From assembly GCF_004332295.1 (NCBI RefSeq), contig NZ_RXLP01000019.1:248001-312000 (forward strand): a DNA stretch of 64,000 bases. Reading direction: 5' to 3'. The translations under genes and the position numbers were made by a program. Below, in pieces: positions 42,321 to 51,332 of this stretch. Every line of letters begins with the position of its first letter. Position 1 is the stretch's first letter. The notes under the pieces were generated by a model. That model saw nothing but the letters and a program-made list of their open reading frames with translations. It made no database searches and was not told the DNA's origin. The stretch is from Alloscardovia theropitheci. GTDB taxonomy: Bacteria > Actinomycetota > Actinomycetes > Actinomycetales > Bifidobacteriaceae.

Positions 42321-43079
42321 ATGAGTAGCACAGCTAGGTCACGATTTCCTTTTAAAAAGAGGCGCGGACGCCACTCAAAACGCAATGGACTCATCAGCGC
42401 TATAACGATTTTTATTTCATTTGCATTTGTGGGATGGGTAGCAGTAACGAACGTTCGCAATCCTGGCAATACATATCATTCGAATACAGCGGACGTTATT
42501 TCAAGTCGCCAGAAAAGAATTAGTGAACTACAGAAAGACATTGATTCTACGGCTCAGAAGATAGATACTCTCCAGCGCGTAATGTCTGGTTCTAATGCAG
42601 ATAGTACTACATCTGATTCTGCATCCAATACCTTCCCTCAAATTGAAGGAAAAGGCGTTACCGTAACACTTGATGACTCACAGCGATGGGAACAAGCGGC
42701 ACGAAGTAAAGATGCCAACCCAAACGATTACGTCGTCCATCAGCAAGATATTGAAGCAGTCGTTAATGCGATGTGGGCAGGAGGCGCGGAAGCGATAACT
42801 ATTCAAGACCAGCGATTAATGCCTACGTCAGCAATTAAATGTATTGGGAATGTCCTCTTGCTCAACGGTAAACAGTTTGCACCACCGTATAAAATTTCCG
42901 CTATCGGCGACATAGACATGCTCAGCGATACAATTAATAATTCAGAAGCTGTAAAAATTTATAAACAATACGTAGATGCTGATGGTTTGGGTTGGAAGTT
43001 TGAGACAAATCAGAATCTGAACTTTGAAGAAGTGACGGTTCCTGCGCAGACCATGAAATACGCCTCAACACGACGCTAA
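42321..43079 (+). CDS. DUF881 family envelope protein
   Basis: A 252-residue protein with a basic start, one membrane helix (about 24-42), a coiled-coil segment (about 60-85: SSRQKRISELQKDIDSTAQKIDTLQRVM) and the DUF881 domain (GKGVTVTLDDS, NDYVVHQQDIEAVVNAMWAGGAEAITIQDQRLMPTSAIKCIGNVLLLNGKQFAPPYKISAIGD). The family is found next to division and kinase genes in Gram-positive bacteria; its function is unproven. I chose the ATG at 42321, though a GTG at 42300 is possible. The class E sortase follows after 41 bases. Confidence 0.9.
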   Translation: MSSTARSRFPFKKRRGRHSKRNGLISAITIFISFAFVGWVAVTNVRNPGNTYHSNTADVISSRQKRISELQKDIDSTAQKIDTLQRVMSGSNADSTTSDSASNTFPQIEGKGVTVTLDDSQRWEQAARSKDANPNDYVVHQQDIEAVVNAMWAGGAEAITIQDQRLMPTSAIKCIGNVLLLNGKQFAPPYKISAIGDIDMLSDTINNSEAVKIYKQYVDADGLGWKFETNQNLNFEEVTVPAQTMKYASTRR

Positions 43080-43120
43080 AACCGCGATTGTGAAACACGA
43101 AGCGGCGGATAAGGGGAAAA

Positions 43121-44374
43121 ATGACCGACGAGACGACGAAGACAGAGTCCGACTTCCAGGTTGACAATAATCCGGATACGGCCGACACGTCACGCGCTTC
43201 AACGAGTGGCTCAAAAAGGGCGGCAAAAAGTGCCTCAAAAAGTAAGCGTGCACGATATAAAGCCCTTCATAAAACTGTAAACCCAGAGTCAATTAAACGT
43301 CGTCGTATTATTAACACGACGCTTGGTGTAATTGGTGAAGTATTCCTTACTTTTGCGGTTGTATGTGCGCTCTATATCGTGTGGCAGTTGTGGTGGACCG
43401 GAGTTGAAGCGGAAAAGACACAGATTAATGACTCAACGACTTCATCATGGACAGCGCCCGCTTCCCAGGATGGCAGCACGAAGATAGCGCCGGATAATTC
43501 GCCAGATACAGCTCCAGTGCAAGAAGGCTCATACTCTTATGGAGCAACGCTTGGAAAGCTGTATATCCCACGTTTTGGTCAGAATTGGAGCCGTACATTA
43601 GTTGAGGGAACCGATGATGCTCAGCTTAATCGTCATGGACTCGGACACTATAGCGATACGCAGAAGCCGGGAGAAGTGGGCAATTTCGCTATCGCAGGAC
43701 ATCGTGCAGGGTATGGCGAACCATTAGGTAATGCTGATCAGCTCACCAAAGGCGACTATATTGTGATGCGCACGCAGGATTATTGGTATGTCTATCAGTA
43801 TGACAGCACGGAAATTGTTACTCCAGATAAATACGATGTGATTGCTCCGGTTCCTGGAAAAACGGGTGCAACTCCAACTGAACGCTATATCACGCTTACT
43901 ACTTGCGAGCCAAAGTATGCTACGGCTACGCATCGTTTGATTGTTCACGGAAAACTTGTAGGCTGGTCAAAGGTTGCTGATGGCGTTCCAAGCGTTTTAG
44001 CGCAGAAATCATCTGACGGTAAGGTGACATTTACTACTGATTCAGCGCGCTCTCTATCTTCACGTATTCCTGAGCTAAGCACGGTGGCTTTGTGGCTTGT
44101 AGTCGCTTACGTAGTTATAGCTATTGCTGGAGCTGTGGCTTGGCGCTGGCCAGCATTGCGTGCGTATATGGAGCGCGATAAGGATGAGCGTGGATTCTTT
44201 AGTCTGTATGGTTGGTTTATGCGTATACAGCCGGGAATCATGCCTGTGCGTATAGTGCTTGCTGTCATTGCCGCATTACTTGTGGCTGTCGTGCTCTTCA
44301 AATGGGGGTATCCATGGGCTGCAACGCATATCCCATACTTGCAAGTATCGTCGAATTACGTAGCTGTTAACTAA
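43121..44374 (+). CDS. Class E sortase
   Basis: A 417-residue transpeptidase. A basic Lys/Ser-rich N-terminus precedes one membrane helix (about 69-90), a Pro/Ser/Thr/Asp linker, and the sortase domain (about 138-280) with LGKLYIPRFGQNW, His194 in AGHRAGYG, Cys262 in LTTCEPKYATATHRLIVHG and Arg272. After this come two more hydrophobic segments (about 312-332 and 360-385), giving a longer C-terminus than usual. It joins LPxTG-like proteins to the wall. AAGGGGA lies 5 bases upstream of the ATG. It is in the same orientation as DUF881 and ends at a terminator. Confidence 0.93.
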   Translation: MTDETTKTESDFQVDNNPDTADTSRASTSGSKRAAKSASKSKRARYKALHKTVNPESIKRRRIINTTLGVIGEVFLTFAVVCALYIVWQLWWTGVEAEKTQINDSTTSSWTAPASQDGSTKIAPDNSPDTAPVQEGSYSYGATLGKLYIPRFGQNWSRTLVEGTDDAQLNRHGLGHYSDTQKPGEVGNFAIAGHRAGYGEPLGNADQLTKGDYIVMRTQDYWYVYQYDSTEIVTPDKYDVIAPVPGKTGATPTERYITLTTCEPKYATATHRLIVHGKLVGWSKVADGVPSVLAQKSSDGKVTFTTDSARSLSSRIPELSTVALWLVVAYVVIAIAGAVAWRWPALRAYMERDKDERGFFSLYGWFMRIQPGIMPVRIVLAVIAALLVAVVLFKWGYPWAATHIPYLQVSSNYVAVN

Positions 44375-44449
44375 GGAGTAAGGCGCTAGCCTAGTTGCAA
44401 AACGTGCGCTCGTGTGGTTTGCTCTTATATTAAAATCACGATCCGTATG

Positions 44450-44486
44450 ATATCTCCCATCGGTGTGCGATGGGAGATATTTTTTC
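44450..44486 (+). terminator. Terminator of the DUF881-sortase unit
   Basis: A perfect 13-bp stem (44450-44462 with 44468-44480), a 5-nt loop and six T residues lie about 75 bases after the sortase stop codon. Confidence 0.92.
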
Positions 44487-45005
44487 TGTATTACTCTGCT
44501 ATGGGAGCGGGAAGATGTTGAGGAAACATGGCAGAACGTTGCAGTTGTAGCGCGATGATGTGCGAGTCTTATCGGTTTTCTTGTGGACAATATCATATCG
44601 GAATCGATCTGAGCAATATCTTCTATCGATGTATGGTGTACAAGTTTCAGCAGGCGTGAAAATTGGGTCATTGCATCAAGAAGATGGATGGGACGGACAC
44701 ATGTGCTACGGTTCGCTCACAGTAGTGAAACGGAGTGAGCACGTTCCACCCATGGAATCGTTAATCCAAATAATTTTCGCCAATTTTACAGTTATCAGAG
44801 AAACGGATAAAGAACTTGATTGAGGAAGTAAATTAGACTTTTTCTATATCGAAAGCTTCTCTTACGGTTTCCGACTCTCCAGTATCAAAGAATAACGATT
44901 AAGGATACAAGTCTTCTTGTTATCTTTTACGATAGCCAATCACACGGTGTGTTCTTTTATGCAACGCACTATGTGCCACTGTAGGAAGAGATGTCGGTAG
45001 TTATG
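44487..45005. other. Gene-poor stretch where trpG/pabA often lies
   Basis: Between the sortase terminator and the pknB terminator I find no recognisable gene. One 87-codon open frame (44560-44823, plus strand) has no good ribosome site and no family features. In mycobacteria and many relatives this position holds a glutamine amidotransferase gene (trpG/pabA), of which I see no remnant. A short CACAC-G-GTGTG palindrome is near 44941. Confidence 0.5.
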
Positions 45006-45050
45006 AGATGGGTTTGGGCTTATCATCTAGCGATAAGCCCAAACCCATCT
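45006..45050 (-). terminator. Long hairpin at the end of the kinase operon
   Basis: A perfect 19-bp stem (45006-45024 with 45032-45050) with a 7-nt loop lies about 43 bases beyond the pknB stop. There is no T run on either strand, but its strength and place suggest the end of the operon. Confidence 0.65.
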
Positions 45051-45092
45051 TGTTGAAGTTAGATAATGCGCGCTTTACGTATGATGCGCTAG

Positions 45093-47180
45093 TTACCGTG
45101 TGCTCAACGTAATCGTTGCATCCTTTGGCACATCAGTGGTTTGAGTTACTTCAGTACCATTTGCATATATATGCGTTACAGTTGCATTATCACTTGGAGT
45201 AGAACCGTCCTGTGAAGCGATAGAAGCAAATCCACGGTCGGTAAGCAGCGATACCGCGTCACGATATCCGCGACCTACATACAAGCCCGGATTGAGCTGA
45301 ACAGTCTCAGTCGGTCGCGCGCCCTTAGAAATAACCAACGTCACAGTGGAACCGCGTGAGACTGAGGACCCCTCGCCAGGTTCCACACTTGCCACCGAGC
45401 CGGCTGGAACGCTATCGCTGTAGTCTCCTTCACGCACTACGACGTTAAAGTGATGCGATGTAAGGATTTTCGTTGCGGCGTCCTGAGTCTGACCGGTAAG
45501 TCCCGTCGGAACTGATGAATTACCACTAGCAATGAAAATCTTCACCGTGGAGCCACGCGCTGCATTAGAACCAGATGCTGGATCAGTACGAGTGACTTGA
45601 TCCTTATCAACGCTATCCGAGTCCTCAGAAGATGTAGAACCTACCTTAAATCCTGCCTGCTCGAGAGCAGCACGCGCCTCGGCCTGTGACATGCCTGATA
45701 CATCTGGGACAGCTACTGATTGTGGTCCAGACGAGAACCACACATGAACCGTGGATCCGCGTGCGGCGGAGCTTCCACCAGCTGGGTCTTGTTTAGTAAA
45801 GGTGCCAGCATCTGCAGATGATTCTGAATCAACTTCTGCTTGGAAGACGAATCCTGCCTGTTCGACAGCTTCCTTTGCCTGAGCTTGAGTCATCGAGGCC
45901 GTAATCGTTGGAACGGTCGCATTTGCTTGAGCTCGGCTCATGAACCACCAGCCGCCGATAGAGGCGATGATAATGACTGCAGTAATAATGGATGACCAAA
46001 TGATGATACGCTTACGCTTCTTTTGCTTCTGAGCCAGCGCCTGCTGACGCTGCGCAGAGCGACTTGGAGGAGTTGCCTGAGCTGTGGAGTTTGCTAAGTT
46101 TGCGACTCCCTCATCATTAAAGTCGATGTTATCAAGGGATTGAGTTCCATCGACAGGGATGCTTTGAGTACGTGGAATGGTTTGAGTCGCGCTCGTCTCT
46201 GTATCAGTACCTGTGGTCGCTCCAGCTGCCGCGGCAGCGCCCCCAGCAGCTGCTCCTGCAATTCCTGCAGCTCCAGCTAATGCTGCAGTATCTACACCTT
46301 CGATAACAGGTGTACCACCTGCGGCGATAGTTGCGATATCTTTGCGGAACTGAGCAGCAGTTGCATACCGTTGCGTACGATCCTTTGCCATTGCCTTAGC
46401 ACAGACAGCATCCCAAATTGGATTTAATGCTGGGATAATATCCGTTGGTTTTGGCGCAGACTCACTGACATGCTGATAAGCGATAGCTACTGCTGAGTCA
46501 CCTGTAAATGGTGGGCGACCAGTAAGCATTTCATAGAGCACGCATCCGGCAGAATATAAATCAGAGCGAGTGTCAACGACCTCACCACGAGCCTGTTCAG
46601 GACTCAAATACTGAGCAGTACCAACTACACCTTGATTTTGTGTAAGAGTAGCAGCTGAATCATCAAGCATACGCGCAATACCAAAGTCCATGACTTTGAC
46701 TGCCCCTTGCTCACTGATCATGATATTTCCAGGCTTGATATCACGGTGAATGATTCCCATGCGATGCGAATATTCCAGAGCATTGAGCATGCCGAGCATA
46801 ATCTGGCTCGTATCGCGTTGGTTGAGCGAGCCATTGACCTTGAGAATGTCGCGAAGCGTCTGACCCTTGACATACTCCATAACGATATATGGCAAGCGAA
46901 CAGTGCGCCCGGTATCAGGATCAGTGATCTCCTCTTCATCAGTATCGAAAATGGATACGATGTTTGGGTTGTTCAGCAAAGCGATAGATCGTGCTTCAAG
47001 TCGGAAACGCTTCAAGAAGGTTTCATCGTTTGCTAAGTCAGAGCGCATAATCTTAATAGCGACTGTACGTCCTAAACGTGTATCGATTCCCTTGCGTACT
47101 TCGGCCATACCTCCGTGACCGATAAGTTCACCAACGGTGTATCGTCCGCGCGAGAGTGTCGATGGTGTAAAGATACTCAT
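45093..47180 (-). CDS. pknB: Serine/threonine protein kinase PknB with PASTA domains
   Basis: A 695-residue receptor kinase. The kinase domain (about 14-270) has GHGGMAEV, the ATP-binding Lys43, HRD at 145-147 and DFG at 165-167. An Ala/Gly- and Thr-rich juxtamembrane region (about 290-390), one membrane helix (about 395-415) and four extracellular PASTA repeats follow; the fourth is divergent. PASTA repeats sense peptidoglycan fragments or lipid II and control growth. AAGGAAGG precedes the ATG, which overlaps the pknA stop (ATGA). It is the last gene of the minus-strand fhaA-to-pknB operon. Confidence 0.96.
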   Translation of the reverse strand: MSIFTPSTLSRGRYTVGELIGHGGMAEVRKGIDTRLGRTVAIKIMRSDLANDETFLKRFRLEARSIALLNNPNIVSIFDTDEEEITDPDTGRTVRLPYIVMEYVKGQTLRDILKVNGSLNQRDTSQIMLGMLNALEYSHRMGIIHRDIKPGNIMISEQGAVKVMDFGIARMLDDSAATLTQNQGVVGTAQYLSPEQARGEVVDTRSDLYSAGCVLYEMLTGRPPFTGDSAVAIAYQHVSESAPKPTDIIPALNPIWDAVCAKAMAKDRTQRYATAAQFRKDIATIAAGGTPVIEGVDTAALAGAAGIAGAAAGGAAAAAGATTGTDTETSATQTIPRTQSIPVDGTQSLDNIDFNDEGVANLANSTAQATPPSRSAQRQQALAQKQKKRKRIIIWSSIITAVIIIASIGGWWFMSRAQANATVPTITASMTQAQAKEAVEQAGFVFQAEVDSESSADAGTFTKQDPAGGSSAARGSTVHVWFSSGPQSVAVPDVSGMSQAEARAALEQAGFKVGSTSSEDSDSVDKDQVTRTDPASGSNAARGSTVKIFIASGNSSVPTGLTGQTQDAATKILTSHHFNVVVREGDYSDSVPAGSVASVEPGEGSSVSRGSTVTLVISKGARPTETVQLNPGLYVGRGYRDAVSLLTDRGFASIASQDGSTPSDNATVTHIYANGTEVTQTTDVPKDATITLSTR

Positions 47181-48172
47181 CGTTCGCCTTCCTTTGCGTC
47201 TGCTGTATAAATAAATCGTGGATAAAATTGTGCGCTACGTATAATACGCGGTTCTGGTAAGTCTTGTTGCGTTTTTGCGTTTAACCGTGCTCTCGGTGCA
47301 TGATCCGTGTAACGATTAAATTCGCCCGAAATTTCTTCAGCTTCCCGGTCAAGCAATCGCCGCTCAATCTTGGCAAGCGTACGCGAAATAACTAAAGCAT
47401 TTTCTGGTCGGTCCGCAGGATTCTTCGCAAGCATACTCATGATGAATTCGCTTAGTTGCCAATCAACGGAATCCGGTAGCGGTGGTACTGGTTCATTAAC
47501 ATGCGCCGCTGCTATATCAACCGGAGTTTTTCCGGTAAATGGCCGACGGCCGCACAGCCCTTCATAAGCGACTACACCAAGGGAATAAATGTCTGATTGC
47601 GGAGTTGCTTGCTCGCCCTGAGCTTGTTCAGGAGAGATATATTGTGCAGTACCTACAACCATACCATCTTGAGTAATTTGCCCCTGATCGGTGGAATACG
47701 ATACTCCAAAATCAGTTATTTTTACTTCACCTGTGTCGGAAACCATAATATTAGCAGGCTTTACATCGCGGTGAATAATTCCATGCGAATGCGCTACGAA
47801 AAGTCCACGAGCTGTTTGGATGAGAATAGGTAGAAGCTCTGTTGCTGGTAATGCTCCTCGTTTTTTATAAATCTCTGACAAGCTTGGGCTTGGTACATAC
47901 TCCATAATGAGGTAACCGATGCCGTTGTCTTCGTAATATTCGAATAGAGCAGCGATATTTGGATGCGCGAGGTTCGCGGAATTGCGCGCTTCAGCACGAA
48001 GACGGCGAATCTTGGAATCGTCCACTGTTAAATCTGCACGCATAGCTTTGATAGCAACGGTACGGTTGATTTCCATATCCTCGCCGCGCCATACTTCGCC
48101 CATGCCGCCTTGAGCTAATCTCTTATCCAAGCGGTAACGACGGTGAATTAATTGACCTTCTACTAATCTCAT
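47177..48172 (-). CDS. pknA: Serine/threonine protein kinase PknA
   Basis: A 331-residue kinase with a complete catalytic domain (QGGMGEVWRG, Lys42, HRDVKPANIM, DFGVSY, SPEQAQGE) and a short polar C-terminal tail with no obvious membrane helix, unlike mycobacterial PknA. It partners PknB in phosphorylating division and wall synthesis proteins. The gene overlaps pbpA and pknB by 4 bases on each side (ATGA), with AGGAG upstream, indicating coupled translation. Confidence 0.94.
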   Translation of the reverse strand: MRLVEGQLIHRRYRLDKRLAQGGMGEVWRGEDMEINRTVAIKAMRADLTVDDSKIRRLRAEARNSANLAHPNIAALFEYYEDNGIGYLIMEYVPSPSLSEIYKKRGALPATELLPILIQTARGLFVAHSHGIIHRDVKPANIMVSDTGEVKITDFGVSYSTDQGQITQDGMVVGTAQYISPEQAQGEQATPQSDIYSLGVVAYEGLCGRRPFTGKTPVDIAAAHVNEPVPPLPDSVDWQLSEFIMSMLAKNPADRPENALVISRTLAKIERRLLDREAEEISGEFNRYTDHAPRARLNAKTQQDLPEPRIIRSAQFYPRFIYTADAKEGER

Positions 48173-49635
48173 TGGAGATACTCCTGGATGAGTGAACGCA
48201 TAATCGGACCAGCCTCCTGTATACCATAACCGCGAATGCCATGAAGAACAATACTAATTGCTATACGTGGAGTTCCATCTGCAGGGGCAAAACCCATGAG
48301 CCAGCCGTTGTTGGTTCCGTCGCCTAGCTCTGCAGTTCCCGTCTTAGCAGCGATACGTATATTATTCATACGCAAAGTCGGGGTATCGTTATCGACAACT
48401 GATTGCATCATAGTATTGAGCTGCGAAGCAGTGTTCGCGCTAAAGGCTTCGGATAGAACCGTGTTGCTGCGCTGAGAAATAACCGACAAATCGCTTGCTC
48501 GTACTGTATCTACAAGAGTTGGCTTGAGCATGACACCGTTGTTTGCCACAGTAGATGCAATCATCGCATTAAGCAGTGGCGTCGTTGTGACATTGGACTG
48601 GCCGATAGAGCTCAAAGCCAGCTTATCTGCCGACTGAGAGCTTGGGAAGTTCGAAGCAACGGCTTGCATAGGAACGCCGATATTGTCGCTACCATCGATA
48701 TTGATAGTGCTTCCGTATCCCAATTTCTTTGCCATGCTTTCAATACTATCTTGTCCGAGAGCAACGCCTAGCTGCGCGAACGCGGTATTAGATGAATAAG
48801 TGAGTGCATTTGTGAGTGAAATTTCGCCATTGACGCCATCGCCTTGAGAAACAGCATTAGGCAAAACTGTACTTGTTCCAGGAAGTGTATAGCCCGATCC
48901 AGCAGGAATCATAGAATCAGCGTTATAATTTCCGGATTCTAGTGCTGCTGCAGCGACAACAACTTTGAACGTTGATCCCGGTGAATACAACTGGTTAGTA
49001 GCACGATTGATGAGCGGACTATTATTACCTTGCACCAGCTCAGAATACGTTTGCGCAACTTCTTTTGTATTATGGCTTGCTAATGCATTAGGGTCATAAC
49101 TTGGAGTTGAAGCCATGGCGAGGATACGCCCTGTTGTTGGTTCCATTGCGACCACAGATCCGTCGTAACCATTTTGCTGAAGTAATTCATATGCTAGATT
49201 TTGCAATTTGGTATCAATAGAAGTGGTAATAATTGCGCCGGAATCTTTAGCTCCCGTAATCAGATTATGCAAACGGGAAATCCATAGAGCACTTGATTGA
49301 CCCGATAATTGAGAATTGCGTGATGCTTCAATACCACGATCAGCGCGTACAGTAACTGAGAAATAACCTGTTACAGGTGCATAAACAGGCCCAGAAGCGT
49401 ATGAACGCTGGTATGAGAAAATATCATTTGATTCAGTAGACCGTGCGAGCTCAGTGCCGTCACTTGCAAGAATTGAGCCACGTGGTTGCGCATATTCATG
49501 ATAGAGAGCACGGGTATTTCGCGTATCTGAGTTAAGAGACTCAGAACGAATCACCGTCAAAATACTTGAGGAGATGCCAAGAAGCGTGAAAAGAGCAATA
49601 ATGACGTAGAAAATATGACGCAATGTACGATTCAT
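48169..49635 (-). CDS. pbpA: Penicillin-binding protein PbpA (class B transpeptidase)
   Basis: A 488-residue class B PBP: N-terminal membrane helix (about 8-28), a non-catalytic domain (QPRGSILASDGTELARS) and the transpeptidase domain with active-site Ser221 in SPGSTFKV, SSN (in TYSSNTAFAQL) and KTGTAELGDGTNNGW. It crosslinks peptidoglycan together with the RodA-type polymerase encoded just upstream, whose stop overlaps its start by one base. Length is normal for actinobacterial PbpA. Confidence 0.95.
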   Translation of the reverse strand: MNRTLRHIFYVIIALFTLLGISSSILTVIRSESLNSDTRNTRALYHEYAQPRGSILASDGTELARSTESNDIFSYQRSYASGPVYAPVTGYFSVTVRADRGIEASRNSQLSGQSSALWISRLHNLITGAKDSGAIITTSIDTKLQNLAYELLQQNGYDGSVVAMEPTTGRILAMASTPSYDPNALASHNTKEVAQTYSELVQGNNSPLINRATNQLYSPGSTFKVVVAAAALESGNYNADSMIPAGSGYTLPGTSTVLPNAVSQGDGVNGEISLTNALTYSSNTAFAQLGVALGQDSIESMAKKLGYGSTINIDGSDNIGVPMQAVASNFPSSQSADKLALSSIGQSNVTTTPLLNAMIASTVANNGVMLKPTLVDTVRASDLSVISQRSNTVLSEAFSANTASQLNTMMQSVVDNDTPTLRMNNIRIAAKTGTAELGDGTNNGWLMGFAPADGTPRIAISIVLHGIRGYGIQEAGPIMRSLIQEYLQ

Positions 49636-51332
49636 TATTCATCTCCTTCCGTAAGTTTCTTATCGGCATTATCCGTACGTGTATCGTCCTGAGCTAGCTC
49701 AGAGTCACTCAACTCATGATTGCCTGGCTCATACTCACGCATGTCAGGCGCATGAGATGCCTCAACGGTATTAAGCATAGTCGTTTCGGCGCTAGTATGC
49801 ATGGAAACGGTATTATCACTACCAGCGCTGTGAGTAGAATCTAAATTATCATCAGAAGAATCGCCCACAATTTCGGCTATAGTTGGCTGATCACCAGCGG
49901 GTATAGCTTCTGAGACAACTTCACGCGAAGCGTGACGTGCTTTACTCTTACGCTGCTCCTGTGCTTTCTTCTCGTTAATAACTTCCATAGCAGCCATAGC
50001 AAAAGTATCAGAACTGACATCTTCTTCAGGCTTATTCGCTTGATGCGAAATAATAAGCAAAAGAGCGGCAACAGTCCAGTTAGCGATAAGGCTTGATCCA
50101 CCGGCAGCCATGTACGGAAGAGTAAGACCGGTTAGAGGGATAACAAGTGTAATACCGCCTACAACCGTGAAAATTTGGAATGCCATGGTAAAGACCAGCC
50201 CAGAAGCGAGAAGCTTTCCAAAACCGTCTTTTACCTTAATAGCTGTGACAATTCCCGTGCCAATAATTGCCAAATAAATAGCCAAGATGGCGAAAAGACC
50301 CGTAAGCCCGAGCTCTTCACCCAGTGACGAATAGATGAAGTCGGAGTTCGCCAGAGGCGTTAAGGCAGGATATCCCTGACCGAGTCCAGTACCAAATAAA
50401 CCACCGGAAGCTAATCCAAAGATGCCAGTAACTAACTGCTGGGAACCTCCAACTGCTTGGTAAACTCGATTATCAAATGGATGTAGCCATGCTTCAACAC
50501 GATTGCCCACATGACTAAATAATCGAACCGCGACAAAAGCTGCTAGAACGAAGAAGATGAAGCCAATAATTATCCAGCTGATGCGACCTGTGGCCACGTA
50601 GAGCATGCATACGAACATTGCAAAGAAGAGTAGCCCTGTTCCCAAATCTTTTTGCAAAACAAGGACGCCCATGCATGCGGACCATACTACGATAATTGGT
50701 CCAAAATCGCGTAATCGTGGCAAGTGCATTGCGCCGATTTTTTTGCCACCTACAGCTAGCTGATCACGATGATCAAAGAGATAGGAGGCGAAGAAGAAAG
50801 CCATGAAAATCTTCGCAAATTCAGCAGGCTGGACACTGTGACCAAGGATATTTATCCAAATGCGAGAACCATTTATTGACACTCCCAACCCTGGAATCAT
50901 TGGAGAGAAGAGCAGTATGAGTCCAATAACCATGGAAAGATATCCAAATTTACGGAAAATTCGATAATCCTTAATAGTAACCATGATTATCGTCATGAGG
51001 ACGAGTGAGAGGATAAACCAAACCAATTGATTAAAACCAGCGGCGCTTGTGTATCCAAAACTAGCATTTTCATAATCAATACGAATGATTTCTATACACC
51101 CGATCAAAGTAAGAAGAATAACGCCAAATAAGATATTCTGATTGGCATATTTCTTTACTGTGCTTACTACGATCCACGCAATAATGCCAAGAACAGCGAT
51201 AGCTCCAAGCGCCATAATATAACGCTGCGCAACGTTGTCTGTTACACGCTGAAACATATGGATGAACCCGACAGATGCGAGTGCAGTGATGAGAACAAGC
51301 ATAACAATATTAGGAATGAGCTTAGTTTTCAC
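49635..51332 (-). CDS. rodA: FtsW/RodA/SpoVE-family peptidoglycan polymerase
   Basis: A 565-residue SEDS protein with about ten membrane helices and family motifs such as SWIW-like GSRIWINILGHSVQPAEFAKIFMAFFFASYL, LQKDLGTGLLFFAMF and the periplasmic EELGLTG. It polymerises lipid II into glycan strands with PbpA. A cytoplasmic C-terminal tail of about 120 residues is acidic, Ser/Thr-rich and a likely kinase target. I prefer the GTG at 51332 (AGGGAG upstream, 11-base overlap with the phosphatase gene); the ATG at 51413 would give a 92-base overlap. Confidence 0.94.
   Translation of the reverse strand: MKTKLIPNIVMLVLITALASVGFIHMFQRVTDNVAQRYIMALGAIAVLGIIAWIVVSTVKKYANQNILFGVILLTLIGCIEIIRIDYENASFGYTSAAGFNQLVWFILSLVLMTIIMVTIKDYRIFRKFGYLSMVIGLILLFSPMIPGLGVSINGSRIWINILGHSVQPAEFAKIFMAFFFASYLFDHRDQLAVGGKKIGAMHLPRLRDFGPIIVVWSACMGVLVLQKDLGTGLLFFAMFVCMLYVATGRISWIIIGFIFFVLAAFVAVRLFSHVGNRVEAWLHPFDNRVYQAVGGSQQLVTGIFGLASGGLFGTGLGQGYPALTPLANSDFIYSSLGEELGLTGLFAILAIYLAIIGTGIVTAIKVKDGFGKLLASGLVFTMAFQIFTVVGGITLVIPLTGLTLPYMAAGGSSLIANWTVAALLLIISHQANKPEEDVSSDTFAMAAMEVINEKKAQEQRKSKARHASREVVSEAIPAGDQPTIAEIVGDSSDDNLDSTHSAGSDNTVSMHTSAETTMLNTVEASHAPDMREYEPGNHELSDSELAQDDTRTDNADKKLTEGDE

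Noticed and set aside
44560..44823. 87-codon plus-strand open frame in the sortase-pknB interval
   Set aside because: No good ribosome site, no recognisable domain and an unusual residue mix; kept only as a note in the gene-poor region.
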